Assembly (NCBI RefSeq): GCF_036323735.1
Contig: NC_086026.1
Coordinates: 48,824,039-48,888,038, forward strand
Length of the DNA: 64,000 nucleotides
Source of the DNA: Rattus norvegicus
Taxonomy: Eukaryota; Chordata; Mammalia; Rodentia; Muridae
Direction of reading: 5' to 3'
Shown one piece after another: positions 1 to 10,980 of this stretch. The notes beneath the pieces were generated by a model. The model made no database searches. It was not told the DNA's origin and saw only the letters and a program-made list of their open reading frames with translations. How positions within the stretch are numbered: position 1 is the first letter of the stretch; each line of letters starts with the position of its first letter. A program made the position numbers and the translations under genes.

Positions 1-1369
1 TGCATGTAGAAGAATACAAATAGTCCATATTTTTCACCTTGCCCAAAACTCATGTGCAAATGGAGCAAAGACCTCAACTTACACCCGATATATTAGGCAG
101 TCACAGATATATTATGCACCACTGGAGCACAGCCAGCAGAGGTGAGTTGCATGTGGTCCCTTGATTACCTCTCACTGTTTCTGCCCACTGTTCCAGAGGA
201 ATCTTGTGGGACCCCAAGAGTGTACTACTTCCCAGTGGAGGCCTGTGGGCTCCCAAGAACACACAGCTTGAACACCCGCCCTGTTAACTCCCTCGAAGTC
301 TGGTCTGCTGAAGCCCAGCTGGCAGAAGTGAGTTGTGCACATTGGCTGGCATTTGGCCTACCCTTCGGTCCTGAGGAGCCTTCTAAGATCCCAAGAGTTT
401 ACTGGTTACCTGTGGAAGCCTGTGACACCCGCCCCCCCCCCCCCAAGAATACCCAGCTTGGAAACCTACGCAACCAATCCCTTCTAATTGACCTGGAGCA
501 AAGAGACCTGTTGGGGTCTCAAAAACTACTAGCTTGAAACATTCTCCCACCAATCCCTTGCCAGGGAGGTCTGCCTGAAGCCCACCAGGAGAGTTGGGTA
601 CACTGATCTTCACTGTCTAGTCCAAGAATTCCTCGGGCTTCCTGAGAAGTCCTGCCATCACCAGGTTCATTCAGCTCACACCAGAGAACACCAGATGCCT
701 AAAGAACAGTGTAAGAGCAAAATCCAGAGTCAAGCAATATGGCACCATCAAAATCCAGCTCTTCTGCTACAGCAAGCTCTGGATATCCCAAAGAAACCGA
801 AAAACAAGAAGGTGATCTTAAATCCAATCTTAAAAAAGATGATAGATGCCTTTAAAGAGAAAATCGATAAATCTCTTCAATAATCACATGAAAATTAAAT
901 CAAACAGGTAGATACAGTAAAATATGAAACAAGTAAATATAAAGAAATGCAGAAAAATGCAACCAAACAGGTGAAGAATATGAATAAATCTGTCTTCTAT
1001 GCAATGGAAATAGAAACAATAAGAAAGATACAAACTGATGCAATTCTGGAGAAAGAAAACCACCCAGGAAAGAAAACAGGAACTACAGGCATAATCTTCA
1101 TCAGAAGAATACCAGAGCAGAAAGAGAGAATCTCAGGCATAGAAGATACAATAGAAGAAAGTGATACGTCAGTCAAAGAAAAAGTTCATGACAAAAAACG
1201 TCCAGGAAATTCGGAACACTGTAAGATGACCAAGCCTGAAACTAGTAAGAATAGACAAAGGAGAAGATTTCCAGCTCAAAGGCACAGAAAAATATCAACA
1301 AAATCATTAAAAGACATGTCCCTACCCTAAAGAAAAAGATGCCTATGAACATATAAGAAGCGTACAGAA

Positions 1370-1483
1370 GGGGCTGGGGATTTAGCTCAGTGGTAGAGCG
1401 CTTACCTAGGAAGCGCAAGGCCCTGGGTTCGGTCCCCAGCTCCGAAAAAAAAAAAAGAACCAAAAAAAAAAAAAAAAAAGAAG
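1370..1483 (+). mobile_element. ID SINE with 15-bp target-site duplication
   Basis: Rodent ID element, derived from tRNA-Ala through BC1 RNA. The head begins GGGGCTGGGGATTTAGCTC and contains a pol III A box (TAGCTCAGTGGTAGAGCGC) and B box (GGTTCGGTCCC), followed by an A-rich tail with a GAACC interruption. The 15-bp duplication AAGAAGCGTACAGAA lies at 1355-1369 and 1484-1498. It inserted into the ORF1 remnant of the old L1. Confidence 0.95.
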
Positions 1484-1932
1484 AAGAAGCGTACAGAAAA
1501 ACACTAAACATATTGGACCAGAAAAGAAAATCCTCCTGCCAAATAATAGTTAAAACCCTAAATGACAGAACAAAGAAAGAATATTAACAACTGCAAGGGA
1601 AAAAACAAGCAATATATAAAAGAAGAGCTATCAGAATTACACCAAAATTACTCTCAACAGAGACTCTAAAATTTAGAAAGGACTGGACATATACCTTGCA
1701 AACTCCAAAAGACAACAGCTGTCATCCCAGACTGCTATACCCAGCAAAATTTTCAATTATAGTTGATGGAAAAAACAAAGATATTCCATGACAAATCCAT
1801 TTTTACACAATATCGCAAAATCTTTCCACTAATACAGTCCTATAGAGGATACTAGAAGGAAAACACCAATGCAATGAGGCTAACTACACTCAAAACACTA
1901 GAGATAATTTCTTATCATTAAATCCATTAGAA

Positions 1933-1954
1933 GACACACACACACACACACACA
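1933..1954. repeat. (CA)n microsatellite
   Basis: Short perfect CA run inside the dead ORF1-ORF2 junction of the old L1. Confidence 0.9.
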
Positions 1955-2700
1955 TCCCTACCACCAACATCAAAATAACAGGAATTAAAAATCATTGGTA
2001 ATTAATATGTCTTAATATTATTAAACTCAAAACCCGAATAAAAGATGCAGGCTAACAAAATGAATGCATAAACAGAACCTATCACTTTGTTCTGAGGTAT
2101 ACAGGAAACACATCTCAGCAACACAGACAGATAAGTCCTCAGAGGGCAGGGCTGCTAAGAGGTTTTCCAAACAAACAGACCCAAGAAACAAGCTGGAGTA
2201 GCCATTCTAATATCCAATAAAATAGGCTTTCAACCTAAAGTAATCAAAAGAGATAGGGATGATTACTTCATAGTCATCAAAGGAACAATCCACCAAGAGG
2301 ACATCTCAATTCTGAACATCTATGCCTTAAAAGCATTTGTAGTCATACTTATAAAGGAGCCAATACTAAAGCTTAAATCACACATCGAACCCCACACATT
2401 AATAGTGGGAGATTTAAACATCCCACTCTCATCAATGGACAGTCAGCAAGAAATAAATTAAACAGAAATAACGAAGCCAGCAGATGTTATGACTCAAATG
2501 GGCCTAATAGATATCTATAGAACCTTTCACCCAAATGCAAAAGAATATAACATTCCCCTCAGCACCTCATAGGAGTTTTCCAAAATTGAGCATAAAATCA
2601 ATCTCAAAGCAAGCTACAACAGATACAAGAAGATTGAAATAGCCTCTTGAGTTCTATCAAATCACCATGGATTAAAGCTGGATTTCAACAACAGTGTCAA

Positions 2701-3519
2701 GAGCTGGCCCAAGCACTGGTTCTCTCTGGAAGGCAGGTGAGGGGGTTGAACATCAGAAGCAGGCAAAACTTGCTTTTGTGAGTATAAAAGTTGTTTATTT
2801 TTAAATGACATTTACCCATCTTGACCCTAAGTTATTCTGAAGCCAGAAGCTGCAGGCCTCTGGTGATTAATACTCTACTGTTAACCAATGGGGGATTAGC
2901 CCCCCACCCCTACCCCACTGCAGGTTCTTCCTGGCCTGAGCCCTTTGGCTTGGAGTTCACTGACTCCTTGCCAGCTAAAGAAAATCACAGAAAGAAACAA
3001 AAACTTTGAGAAAAGATTCTACAGTCTAACATTTGTTGCTTAGAGAAAGAAAAAGAGGGAACTAACTTTCTATTGGTCTTAAGAAAAACCGAACTCAACT
3101 ACTGTCGTTATCATTGTTCTCAGTACTTATACTTTTTCAGGATGAATGATCACATGGTATTACAAACATCTTTTTTCTCAAAAGTTCACAAATCCAAACA
3201 TAAATTCAAATCATATATTGAATGAAGTATCAACAAAGATTTTTTGTGTTTCCATTAAGACTAGTTTTCAAACTAAACATTTATTGTCTGCCACTGTCTT
3301 CACAGTTTCATTAATAGTCACAAACTATAATTCTTTGACTAAGTTAACATAGTATGTCAAGAGCTATATCATTTTCCTAGTGTCTAATTACTATTGACGC
3401 TCTGTATAGATAAACATAGTCAATATTTGTTTACTGCTTTTGCTTCTATAATAAATCATTTATTCCCTTTTATAACTTTTAAATAATGTATAGTTGTTTT
3501 TATTCTAATTGGGTCTCCC
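2701..3519. other. Unassigned non-coding stretch within the old L1
   Basis: Located where the L1 reverse transcriptase region should be. AT-rich, with no convincing ORF or repeat recognised; the 62- and 68-codon frames here look accidental. It may be part of an LTR element together with the following segment. Confidence 0.4.
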
Positions 3520-3835
3520 AAATTAGTTTGCATGAGAAGGTCTGCATGTAGCTTCTGGGAAACTGCCCCCAAATAATTCTAATTGGTAGATAAAGATGCA
3601 ATCAGCCAATAGCTGGGGAGAAGAGAAAGGCGGGGTTTCAGGATCAAGGGCTTATGGTGCAAGGAAGAAGGAAGGAAGATATACACCATGCCTTAGGAGA
3701 GGTTGGACGAGAGGAGGAGAGGGGAGATGCCATGTCTAAGGGTGGACAGGAGAGAGAAGCAAAGCTCCCATGGAAGAGGACCAAGAGCATGGGCCCAGAG
3801 TTTAGAGCAGCCAAGATAGAATATAGAAATTAATA
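3520..3835 (+). mobile_element. Probable rodent LTR fragment (RMER-like)
   Basis: The text resembles a remembered family of rodent non-autonomous LTRs: an AATTGGTAGATAAAGATGCA segment, a CCAATAGCTGGG box, a purine-rich GGAGAGG-type middle and a GCAGCCAAGATAGAATAT end. It sits between two halves of one L1. No target-site duplication could be defined. The family name is uncertain. Confidence 0.4.
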
Positions 3836-4103
3836 TTAACTCAGAATTATTGGTGGGAGTCTGATTCTAACAAGGTTAGACTGCTGTTCTAAGACGTATA
3901 TGACAAGAACATCAAGTCCCTGAGATAAGATTGAGGAATATATCCAAATATGGAAAGATTCCCCATGCTCAGGGATCAGTAGGATTAAAATAGTGAAAAT
4001 GGCCATCTTATCAAAAATCAATCTACAAACTCAATGCAATTCCCTTCAAAATCCCAACACAATTCTTACAGATCTTGAAAGAACAATTCTCAACTTCATA
4101 CAG

Positions 4104-4141
4104 AAAAACAAACAAACAAACAAACAAACAAACAAACAAAC
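4104..4141. repeat. (AAAC)n microsatellite
   Basis: About nine tandem AAAC units expanded within the ORF2 remnant at an A-rich codon run. Confidence 0.9.
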
Positions 4142-4227
4142 CCACAGGATAGCTAAAACAATCTTGAACCATAAGAGAATTTCTGCAGGTATCACCACCC
4201 CTGACTTTAAGTTGTACTATAGGGCAG

Positions 4228-4232
4228 TAGTA

Positions 4233-4278
<46 letters not shown>
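4228..4278. repeat. (TAA)n microsatellite
   Basis: Three TAG-type units followed by about fifteen TAA units inside the ORF2 remnant. Confidence 0.95.
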
Positions 4279-4282
<4 letters not shown>

Positions 4283-4715
4283 CCACATGGTTTTGGTATA
4301 GAAACGGACATGTTGATCAAGGAATAGAATCAATATCTCATGAACACAGTAACACATCTATGGACAATTGTTTTTGACAAGTGTCTAAAACCACACAATG
4401 GAAAAGGGAGATCATCTTCAATAAATGGTGTTTGTCTAACTGGGTGCCTGCACATAGAGAAATGCACATAGATCCAAATCTGTCAACATACGTGAAACTC
4501 AATTCCAAGTGGATAAAAACCTCCACATTAAAGCAGATACACTAAATCTAATACATCATCAAGTAGGAAATAACATGGAACTCATAGGTACAGGAGACAA
4601 TTTTCTGAATAGAATAACTGTGGCTCAGGGAATAAGATAAAAAAATTAATAAATGGGACCTCATGGAACTGAAAAACTTCTATAAGCAAAATCACATCAT
4701 TAATAAGACAAAACA

Positions 4716-5790
4716 ATTTTAGATTTTTAACAGAAAAACTACCTGTTGTTTCATCTTATTTTGGTTTGAACTTTACTACCTTTCCTTATTTTTTTAAAAA
4801 TACTTTTATTTTCTTGGATATTTTATGTATTTACATTTACATTCCCCCTCTCCCTGCTTCTAGGAGGATGCACCCAGTCCCACCCACCCCGACCTCAACA
4901 TCCTGGCATTACCCTACATTGGAGAAACAAGCCTTCACAGGACAAGGGCTTTTCCTCCTATTGATGCTGGACAATGCCATTCTTTGCTACATTTGTGGCT
5001 GGAGTCATGGGTCCTTCCATGTGTACTCACTGGTTGCTGGTTTGGTCCCTGGGAGCTCTGGTGGGGTCTGATTGGTTGATATTGTCGTTCTTCCTATGGT
5101 GTTGAAAACCCCTTCAGCTCCTTCAGTCTTTTTTCTAACTCCTCCATTGTGGTCCCCCTGTTCAGTCCAACGGTGAGTTGCAACAATCCTTATCTTTATC
5201 AGGAGGGCTCTGCAAAGCCTCTCAGGAGACATCCATATCTGGCTCCTGTCAGCAAGCCCTTCTTGGCATCAACAGTAGTGACTGGGTTTGGTGGCAGCAT
5301 ATAGGATGGATCCCCAGGTGGGGCAGTCTCTGGATGACTTTTTCTTCAGCCTGTGATCCACTCTTTCTGTATTTCTTCCCTGTATTTCTTCCTGTGAGTA
5401 TTTTGTTCTCCATTCTAAGAAGGAATGAAGCATCCATATTTTGGTCTTCCTTCTTCTTGGTCTTCATGTGATCTGGTTTGGAAAGTGGATTATAAAATGG
5501 TTATTTAATTCTGAATGAATAAGGGAATGTTATATTTTTACTAACAACAGAAAAAGATTAAAGGAATTGAATTCATTACCATTAATAAGTAAATTGATGT
5601 CATAATATACAAAAGTAGAAGTGATATTTCTAATTACTATTTCTAGCTCAACTCTCTAGGAAGGCTTCTAAGTTAGAAAAATGTAGAATAAATACTTTTT
5701 GATATCACAATATATTTAACAAATTACCATCAACATAAATGTACATTTTTAGTGAATTAAATGCTACCTTTGCAGTTCAAAAAAAAAAAA
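4716..5790 (+). mobile_element. A-tailed retroposed insert of unknown source in the old L1
   Basis: The old L1 is interrupted exactly here: AAGACAAAACAA at 4704-4715 reappears as AAGACAAAGCAA at 5791-5802 (11 of 12 match). The insert ends in a poly(A) run at about 5779-5790, preceded by ATTAAA at about 5756. The non-L1 part (4716-4784 and 5477-5778) is AT-rich and has no coding frame, like a 3' UTR retrocopy. The parent gene was not recognised. An antisense L1 tail is nested inside. Confidence 0.65.
4785..5476 (-). mobile_element. L1 3' UTR tail, 5'-truncated, nested in the retroposed insert
   Basis: Antisense copy of the young-type L1 3' UTR, with T-rich start (the reverse of the A tail), the CATTCCCCCTCTCCC segment and the GGAGTCATGGGTCCTTCCAT and GGAGACATCCATATC landmarks shared with 47050-48100. 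Contains no ORF. Confidence 0.85.
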
Positions 5791-5802
5791 AAGACAAAGC
5801 AA

Positions 5803-5936
5803 CAGCCTACAGTTTGGGAGAAGATCTTATATCTGACAGAGAGTTAGTTAATATCTAAAATGTAAGAAGATAGGCACCAACAAGCCAAATAATCCATTTA
5901 AAAATTGGGGTTCAGTGATAAACAAAGAATTTTCAT
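5803..5936 (+). mobile_element. Old L1, ORF2 3' part (continued)
   Basis: Short ORF2 piece (CAGCCTACAGTTTGGGAGAA, then AACAAAGAATTTTCATC) that joins 4715 on one side and 6340 on the other once the insertions are removed. Confidence 0.8.
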
Positions 5937-5949
5937 CCAAGGAATTTCT

Positions 5950-6326
5950 CTTTTTTGTTTCAGTATTTTGTTTTTCTTTTCTTTTTTAAAATTTATCCTT
6001 TAATCTTTTTTTACTGTCCAGATTTTATCCCCCTCCCTGTTTACCCTCTGACTGTTCCACATCCCATACCTCCCCTTGTCTCTAAGAGAATGTCCCCCAT
6101 ACTCCCACCCAACCCTACCTCCCCACTCACTAGGACCCCAAGTCTCAAGGGTTAGGTGCATCGTCTCTGACTGAGTCCAGAATGGCAGTCTTCTGCTGTA
6201 TATGTATTGGGGACCTCATGTCAGCTGGTATATACTGCCTGTTTGGTGGCAAAGTGTCTGAGAGTTTCAGGGAGTCCAGGTTGGTTTAGACTGCTGATCT
6301 TCATCTAGGATCACCTTCTTCCTCAT
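5950..6326 (-). mobile_element. L1 3' UTR tail with target-site duplication
   Basis: Antisense 5'-truncated L1 tail with T-rich start, GTCCAGATTTTATCCCCCTC and CTCAAGGGTTAGGTGCATC landmarks. AAGGAATTTCT occurs on both sides (5937-5949 and 6327-6339), indicating insertion into the + strand L1. Confidence 0.85.
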
Positions 6327-6339
6327 CAAAGGAATTTCT

Positions 6340-6766
6340 AGTGACTAAGAAGCACTTACCAGAACGTTCAATGTCCTTAGTTATCACAGAAATGCAAGCC
6401 AAAATGACTCAGATTCCTCCTTCCATCTGACAGAATGGCTAAAGACTCAAAAGACAGCATTTTCTGCTGAGGATGAGGAGCAAGGGGAACACTCCTCTAT
6501 TGCTGACAGGGATGCAAACTTGCACAACCACTCTGGAAATCAATCTGTCAGTTTCTCAGAAAGATGGAAATAGGTCTATCTCAAGACCCAGATATAACCC
6601 AAAGACGCCCCATTATACTACAGGGATCTTTGCTCAACTATGTTCATAGCAGCTTTCTTCATAATAACCACAAACTGGAAACAACATAGATGCCCCTCAA
6701 CCGAACTGAGGAATGGATAACAAAAATATACATCTATACAATGGCATACTAATTGGCTATTAAAAG
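6340..6766 (+). mobile_element. Old L1, ORF2 3' end
   Basis: Recognisable by the GTCCTTAGTTATCACAGAAA, GCAAACTTGCACAACCACTC and TGGAAACAACATAGATGCCC segments. It ends in a short A-rich stretch at the edge of duplicon A. Confidence 0.85.
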
Positions 6767-8904
6767 CCTAAGGCTTTATTCTTTCAACTCTTCAGTCAGA
6801 TGCTGTAGAACATTTAAATTTAGCAGGAAGTCGGAAGAAGGACTGTTGGTTAAGCTCCTCTGTACACATGATCCCCAAGTTTTCCCCTTAGGAAACACAA
6901 TGTTCCACGAGTAAATGTAAATAGAATGTCAAATGTCATTTTCCCAGAAAGCTGAAATGCATAAAATATGTACCAGCCATTCTCGAGTTTACATTAAAGA
7001 ATAAATAACTGGCTACGAGAAAAGGCTCTCAGACCAGCAGAGCAAGCTGCTTACTGGCCTGTCTGGGAGCTCTGCAATTCAGCTTCTATGAGTTATCATC
7101 CAGGCTAGGGTGGGTTTTTCTGTGATGCAGCTGCCTTTAAGTGATCCACATTTCTGTTAGTGACTGCTCATCCACCCCACTGTTAATAATCCCTATCAAC
7201 TCACTGGATTGGAAAGTTTGCCTTCAGTTATCTACTAGACTGGTTTTGTTTGAGACTAACATCTCTCTATGGCCTTCAGGAGCCATAAACTGTTCAGTAG
7301 TCTCCATGCAGGGAAGAGACATTTGCTTTGTCCTCACGCCATCTGTAAACACAACAGACTTGGAGGTTTTTCTATACCTACATAGGAGTGAGGCAAACTG
7401 GCTTTCTTGGCCACACTATTCTGCTTTCAAATAATATTTGAAAAGACTCCATTTAACTCTTCTATGTATCCTCTTTCTCAGAGGTGTTGAGCTTTCCTTT
7501 AAGACATTTAGAAAGTGAGAAATAAGGAAGAGGTGATCAGAGTTCCACAGTCATATGTACTGTGTGTGACACTGGCTTGTGCCTTCAGCTTCCTCAATTT
7601 CAATTTCATCCCTTTCTGTTCTGTGTAACAATGCTTTATTCATGAGAATACTGGGAGGAGTTGGTGATATCTATTAATCTACAAGGGAGTAATTATAAGG
7701 AGGGCTTACATATCTATAGTGCTTTGGAGGGAATATTTTATATACAGTCCAACCATTCCCAGGTATATTACTAAACCATTGACGGTCTGAAAATATTAAG
7801 CACTTAGTAAATGCCTTCACTATCAAAATTTTTATTGACAGCAAAATTAATTCACAGCATTAAGTAACTATGATGTTCAAAGAACTAATCTCTTCCTTTA
7901 GAGATATAAGCACCCAAAATTATCCTGAGAAAAAAATATGGATATGGGCTAACTAAACAGCTCAGAAAACAGTGTGATCTGAGTATTCAACTGAAAGTAA
8001 TGCTACCTAGTTGAGTATTGTAGAAGATTTAATTATTTTATCATTAACAAATATTTTAAGAACTAACTAGTCAACCTCGCCTCAACCACACCTGTAAACA
8101 TGGGGAAAATTACTGGGAGGAATTTTTAACTAAACACCCAGACATTTGACTACAGTTAAAGGAGGCACAAGCTGGGATTTTGTCTAAATTAAAATGAGCT
8201 ATTTCAAATGATAAGGGACCTTTCTGTCTTGGGTATATCATCATTTCATTCTCTGGACAGTACATGTTTGCCTCAAACAGTATTCTCTGTTCTCTATAGC
8301 ATTTAATTGTTTTCTTTATTATTTATCAATATATAAATATGCATGTAGAGGGCTTGTGTGCGATGTCAGATTATATGTAAAGAATCAACAAAACATCCGA
8401 TTACACAAAAGACCAGTAGCCATATTTTCATTGTCTATCTTAAGCTCAGGATACATTACTATAGTTTAATCAACACCAAGTTTTAGTACATCAGGTTAGA
8501 AAGAAATAAATGGAGAATTAACTGTTTCTACAAAGGGAAAGGGTAATTATGATTAGGAGAATTATGTGTGGACACAAATAAACAAATCAGACTACATTTT
8601 TAAAAATAGTTGTTCAGGAATGCAGGAATAAAAATGAGGGCTCCGAGTAATCTGCAGAAACCAGTGTAGTAGAGGCTCTTTATTAGACTAACCTGATGGG
8701 ACCAATAAAGTCCTTGACTTTTTTCCTTTAATGTGCTATGTATGGAATGCACAATGAGAATCATAATTCAATTCTCATTATTATAAACTTTCTCTAGCCT
8801 CTTCAACAAATATCCTGTGTGTACATCCAGCAAGTGAAAATCAACAGAACAGAGTACCAAATGAAGTAAAAATATCTGATTCCCGTAGGATGTCTTCAAC
8901 CTGA
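6767..8904. other. Non-coding duplicon sequence before the OR remnant (unit A)
   Basis: Aligns to 27745-29980 and 56300-58430. No gene or repeat recognised; the 97-codon frame at 7141 is disrupted in both paralogues and is not counted as a gene. Confidence 0.6.
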
Positions 8905-8919
8905 CATCTTGATTTTTTT

Positions 8920-8999
8920 TTTCAGAGCTGGGGACCGAACCCAGGGCCTTACGCTTGCTAGGCAAGCGCTCTAACACTGAACTAAATCCCCAACCCCTG
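8920..8999 (-). mobile_element. ID SINE with 15-bp target-site duplication
   Basis: Reverse-orientation ID with T-rich tail, B box (GGGACCGAACCC on this strand) and head ending CCCCAACCCC. The duplication CATCTTGATTTTTTT is at 8905-8919 and 9000-9014. Absent from units B and C, so it is newer than the duplication. Confidence 0.95.
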
Positions 9000-9054
9000 C
9001 ATCTTGATTTTTTTAACTTTTCAGTTTACCTGCTTTGGGTCAAATCATATCCAT

Positions 9055-9099
9055 GTCATCGTCATCGTCGTCTTCGTCGTCGTCGTCGTTGTCGTCATT

Positions 9100-9136
<37 letters not shown>

Positions 9137-9160
9137 ACAACAACAACAACATTATTATTA
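9055..9160. repeat. Compound triplet microsatellite (GTC/ATC/AAC/ATT)
   Basis: Successive triplet blocks: TCG-rich, then about a dozen ATC, then AAC, then ATT. It lies exactly where the A tail of the adjacent antisense L1 would be, so it probably grew from that tail. The histidine- or isoleucine-rich frames through it are artefacts. Confidence 0.9.
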
Positions 9161-9625
9161 CTATTTTATTAATATTTTTACATTTTTTTACAATTTCCCC
9201 TCCCAGTCTATCCTCATCTCATGACAGTTCCTCATCTCATTCTTCCTCCCCTGGCTTCAAGAAAAAGTCCCCATCTCTTAACCCATTCCCTGGGGCCTCA
9301 AGTCTCTCAAGGTTTAGGTGCATCTTCTTTCATTGAGGCTAGACCAGGCCACCCTCTGCTGTATCGGGGGTCTCATATCAGCTAGTGTGTATGTTGCCTG
9401 GTTGGTGGCTCAGTGTTTGAGAGATCTCCAGGGGCCAGGTCAGTTGAGACTGCTGATCTTCCTATGGGGTTCCAGTTCTCCTCAACTTCTTCCAGACTCT
9501 CCCTAATTCAACCAGAAGAATCTCTGGCTTCTGTCCATTGGTTGGGTATAAGTATTTGAATCTGACTCTTTCACCTGTTTGTTCAGCCCCTCGCAGGGCA
9601 GCCATGCTAGGATTCTGTCTACAAT
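9161..9625 (-). mobile_element. L1 3' UTR tail, 5'-truncated
   Basis: Antisense L1 tail: TTTTTACAATTTCCCCTCCC, CTCTCAAGGTTTAGGTGCAT, GTTGCCTGGTTGGTGGCTCA landmarks as in 5950-6326. Present in unit A but not in B, so inserted after the duplication. Confidence 0.85.
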
Positions 9626-9639
9626 CTTGCAAAGTTACA

Positions 9640-9835
9640 TCTGGCTTGTGTTGATAGCTGACTGATGCAGGTGGGTTCCATCAATATTGAGTTTCTGGCT
9701 CTGATGCTTCTCAGTTTTTGTCTCTTATGCACACATCGGGATTGACATTCTGAGAATCTATTCATCAGAGTCCAGGCAAAAATCACTCTCTGCCTGCTGT
9801 ACCCACCTTATGTCTTGCCATCATTTGTTTTCCAA
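9640..9835 (+). pseudogene. Olfactory receptor pseudogene remnant (TM5-TM6 region), duplicon A copy
   Basis: A short, frame-broken OR relic. It reads as a TM5-like stretch, then an HIGIDI segment, then a relic of the intracellular-loop-3 and TM6 region. It is clearly the counterpart of the better preserved remnant at 30135-30435, with the same flanks (the GCTGACTGAT segment). No start, no TM1-4 and no TM7 are recognisable. It belongs to a different OR lineage from the two intact genes. An antisense L1 tail at 9161-9625 lies just upstream and may have cut it off. Confidence 0.55.
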
Positions 9836-10980
9836 TCCTTCACTGTGCTGTCATCTCAACTCTGCAATTTATTAGTCTCTGGAGTAAAACTTTTTGGGGA
9901 AGAATGGCCTTTGCACTCCCCATGAATGTTTCTAGGATGCCAAGGGAGCTTTAGGAATTTCATTTGAGCACCCCCGATTTGCTCAATGTCTCTTTGCTGG
10001 CCATATCCAGGAGGAAGAGCTGCTCTGGTAGGTATCATAGTGCCTTCTTCATGAAGTACCCAGATATCACTAACTCCATTGTCAGGTAGCCCAAAGGATC
10101 ATTTCCCAGTTTTTGCCTCAATTTTTGAAGTTGTCTGTCACTTGAGTCTCTGGATATTTCTATTGCTCACCCAGAATTTCCTGGGTAAAGTTTAGGAAAG
10201 AGTTCCTAATGATTCAAGATGACATATGGGGCATCATTCTAAAGATGTGTCCACATGTACTGGCACACCAGAAAGGAAAGAACTAGCATGGGAAATGTTA
10301 AGATTCGATATCTTTATTTCATTCTGTCTAGGGACTGTATCCCATTAGAGATCAAAATTGAATATCTTTCCACGGAGTGTTAACTTTCTACTGTCAGTTG
10401 TGAATGAGAACAGATAGATTGTGGTGAAACTCACATGCTATCTCACCCACGCCAAAGGCAGTAAAGATGATGCCAACCTCATCAACACTGATATAGTTCC
10501 TGGCTGAGATGCAGGTTGTTTTTTTTTTCCAAGATATTTCCAAGTATATTGGATCTCTCCAGGATTATCTGATTAAAATAGAATACCAGTTTATGTTCCT
10601 GGGATTAGACACGATCTTTTCTATGCTCCTTGTATAATGGTCATGCACTTAGTCATAACAATGTCACCCATGTACTGGTCATAGATTTCCATCATAATCT
10701 ACCAAGTTCTCAGGTTATAGATGCAATTCCAAGAAGTCACAGCAGCTCCCACACCTGCATCTTCCTTGGCACTGATGTTGTCTTCATAAGCACTTCCCTT
10801 GTATAGCCAAGCAGTTCACACATCTTACTATTTACGGCAAAACCGTCCTACCTCTTCCTGGAAATATACTAATTATCATTTGTTAGTATGTTGAGCTGTT
10901 TCTCTCACCAAACATTGTTGTCATACTTCTAACAAAACTGAAAATGAAAATTATTTCCTTTTTCAAAGAGTAGATTAATA
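9836..10980. other. Unassigned sequence between OR remnant and OR gene 1 flank
   Basis: Only the last about 120 bp align clearly with unit B (31440-31560). I looked for OR, vomeronasal and housekeeping motifs on both strands and recognised none; all frames are short and broken. The sequence is less AT-rich than its surroundings in places, so an old processed pseudogene is possible. Confidence 0.3.

Larger units (their letters stand above)
120..2700 (+). mobile_element. Old L1 (Lx-like), 5' part: monomeric 5' UTR, ORF1 and ORF2 endonuclease remnants
   Basis: The 5' UTR (120-690) shows two diverged tandem units: GTGAGTTG recurs at 142 and 328, a period near 186 bp. ORF1 remnants run from about 695 to 1920, with readable pieces of the coiled-coil and RRM regions (for example RIPEQKERISGIED) broken by stops. 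The ORF2 endonuclease remnant runs from about 2040 to 2700, with recognisable GVAILISNK- and GDFN-like segments. All frames are broken. The element continues after a gap at 3836, so the reverse transcriptase part is lost or replaced. Confidence 0.85.
3836..4715 (+). mobile_element. Old L1, ORF2 C-terminal part (continued)
   Basis: Matches the ORF2 region after the reverse transcriptase: ATGACAAGAACATCAAGTC, then the AAAATGGCCATCTTATC block and the HMVLV-like WYWYRD segment. Same orientation as 120-2700 and continues at 5803. Stops and simple-repeat expansions break it. Confidence 0.85.

Noticed and set aside
142..537. 131-codon open frame
   Set aside because: It runs through the diverged monomers of an old L1 5' UTR and has no recognisable domain.
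1370..1444. tRNA-Ala-like sequence with A and B boxes
   Set aside because: It is the head of an ID SINE with an A tail and target duplication, not a tRNA gene; the same holds for the three antisense copies.
9055..9336. Histidine- and isoleucine-rich open frames
   Set aside because: Produced by the triplet microsatellite and the L1 tail; no protein evidence.
9856..10038. Minus-strand 60-codon frame with a PPGYGQQRDIEQ segment
   Set aside because: Looked like a possible processed pseudogene but I could not match it to any known protein, so no function is claimed.
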